A stretch of 7,000 nucleotides of DNA from an uncultured Anaerolineae bacterium (GTDB lineage Bacteria > Chloroflexota > Anaerolineae > Anaerolineales > Villigracilaceae). Below the pieces are notes generated by a model. That model was not told where the DNA came from. It worked only from the letters and a program-made list of their open reading frames with translations, and made no database searches. Within the stretch, counting starts at the first letter, position 1, and each line of letters begins with the position of its first letter. The stretch covers positions 1-7,000 of the forward strand of contig CAIRYE010000391.1 in assembly GCA_903882765.1 (NCBI GenBank). The letters are read 5' to 3'. The position numbers and the translations under genes were made by a program. Of the stretch, positions 6,454 through 7,000 are shown one piece after another.

Positions 6454-7000
6454 ATGTCCATTGAAACCCTTATTTGGCTTATCCCGCTGCCGCCCCTGCT
6501 GGCTTTTTTCCTGATCGTGTTGTTTACTAATCGCTCTAAAGCTCTAAGCCATTCTGTAGCCATCTTTGCCGCCGCCCTTTCTTGGATCGGCAGTATGGTG
6601 GTGTTCTTTAAAGCTTTGGGTACTGAAGAATTCGGTAAACACATTTTTGCCAGCGCTATCGATTGGCTGCCCACCGGTAATTCTTTTGTAAAAATCGGTG
6701 TTCAGATCGACCCGATCTCGGCGGTAGTATTGTTCTTTGTTAGTATCACCATTCTCATGATCTTTATTTACTCGGTTGGGTACCATAATTTTGGCCAACC
6801 CGCCGGCGATCATGACCATATGGGTTTACCTCCTCATGGCGCTACCGTATCCGATGAGCATGGCCACCAACATACTGTGTTGTCAATTGAACCGATGTAC
6901 TCTAGGTTCTTTGCCTTCCTTGGCCTCTTTGCTTTTGGTATGTACACCTTAGTGGTCTCAGACAACCTACTAACCTTGTTTGTTGGTTGGGAGATCATGG
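6454..7000 (+). CDS. nuoL: NADH-quinone oxidoreductase subunit L, 3'-truncated by window edge
   Basis: The first 182 residues of the distal antiporter-like subunit are visible; the family is usually 600-700 long, so about two thirds lies beyond the window. Four to five helices can be seen. Family blocks: IWLIPLPPLLAF at 7-18, VQIDPISAVVLFFVSI before helix 3, YSVGY at 106-110, then RFFAFLGLFAFGMYTLVVSDNLLTLFVGWE at 151-180. E180 in GWE corresponds to the proton-path glutamate E144 of E. coli NuoL. The shift of 36 residues is explained by an insert at about 111-148 that contains seven histidines. The lysine partner and the long amphipathic C-terminal helix are out of view. ATG 6454 follows TAGGAG by 6 nt. 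NuoM and NuoN can be expected downstream, but are not in the window. Confidence 0.94.
   Translation, partial: MSIETLIWLIPLPPLLAFFLIVLFTNRSKALSHSVAIFAAALSWIGSMVVFFKALGTEEFGKHIFASAIDWLPTGNSFVKIGVQIDPISAVVLFFVSITILMIFIYSVGYHNFGQPAGDHDHMGLPPHGATVSDEHGHQHTVLSIEPMYSRFFAFLGLFAFGMYTLVVSDNLLTLFVGWEIM
6784..6873 (+). other. Histidine-rich insert in NuoL (residues 111-140)
   Basis: Between the conserved SVGY and the next conserved block (RFFAF) lies a hydrophilic loop with His at 111, 120, 122, 128, 136, 138 and 140, in the patterns HDHMG and HGHQH, along with several Asp, Glu, Gly and Pro. Most NuoL proteins have only about ten residues here. Such a loop could bind a metal ion or simply be a flexible surface extension. 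Confidence 0.7.

Noticed and set aside
6544..6819. Antisense open frame of 91 codons within nuoL, and its neighbour at 6390-6674
   Set aside because: Both are opposite the conserved nuoK/nuoL coding frames and show nothing gene-like; they are shadow frames.

Overview
The window is a fully coding, one-directional (+ strand) stretch of a bacterial chromosome of moderate GC content (roughly mid-40s percent by eye). It has two parts. The left part (1-3859) holds four genes: the C-terminal two thirds or so of a metallophosphoesterase, an APC-superfamily amino acid permease, a small nucleotidyltransferase-fold protein, and an unrecognised protein with a membrane helix at each end. The right part (3977-7000) is the membrane arm of respiratory complex I: nuoA, nuoH, nuoJ, nuoK and the first third or so of nuoL, which runs off the window end.

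The organism cannot be named from the sequence. The divergent but complete Nuo proteins, the order A-H-J-K-L without the peripheral-arm genes, the GC content and the TGCTAAAAT-type promoter elements would fit Chloroflexota (Anaerolineae-like). That is an inference with modest confidence.

Layout: the left genes are tightly spaced (27, 38 and about 14 nt gaps) and could be one transcript, although nothing in their functions ties them together. A 117-nt gap (3860-3976) then carries two copies of an extended -10-like motif and is the likely promoter region of the nuo cluster. nuoA is followed by a strong 13-bp hairpin (4353-4387) before nuoH. From nuoH on, the genes are packed with 9-15 nt gaps, and ribosome binding sites touch or overlap the preceding stop codons, as in a single operon. 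NuoA, H, J and K form the quinone-side and connecting part of the membrane arm; NuoL is the distal antiporter-like proton pump subunit. In the common order A-B-C-D-(E-F-G)-H-I-J-K-L-M-N, the genes B, C, D and I would lie between the ones seen here; they are absent from this window.

No RNA gene, CRISPR array, insertion sequence or prophage feature was seen, and I found no convincing undescribed system. The points most worth a second look are the histidine-rich insert in NuoL, the hairpin between nuoA and nuoH, the split complex I gene order, a marked excess of GATC sites, and the NTase/orphan membrane protein pair.
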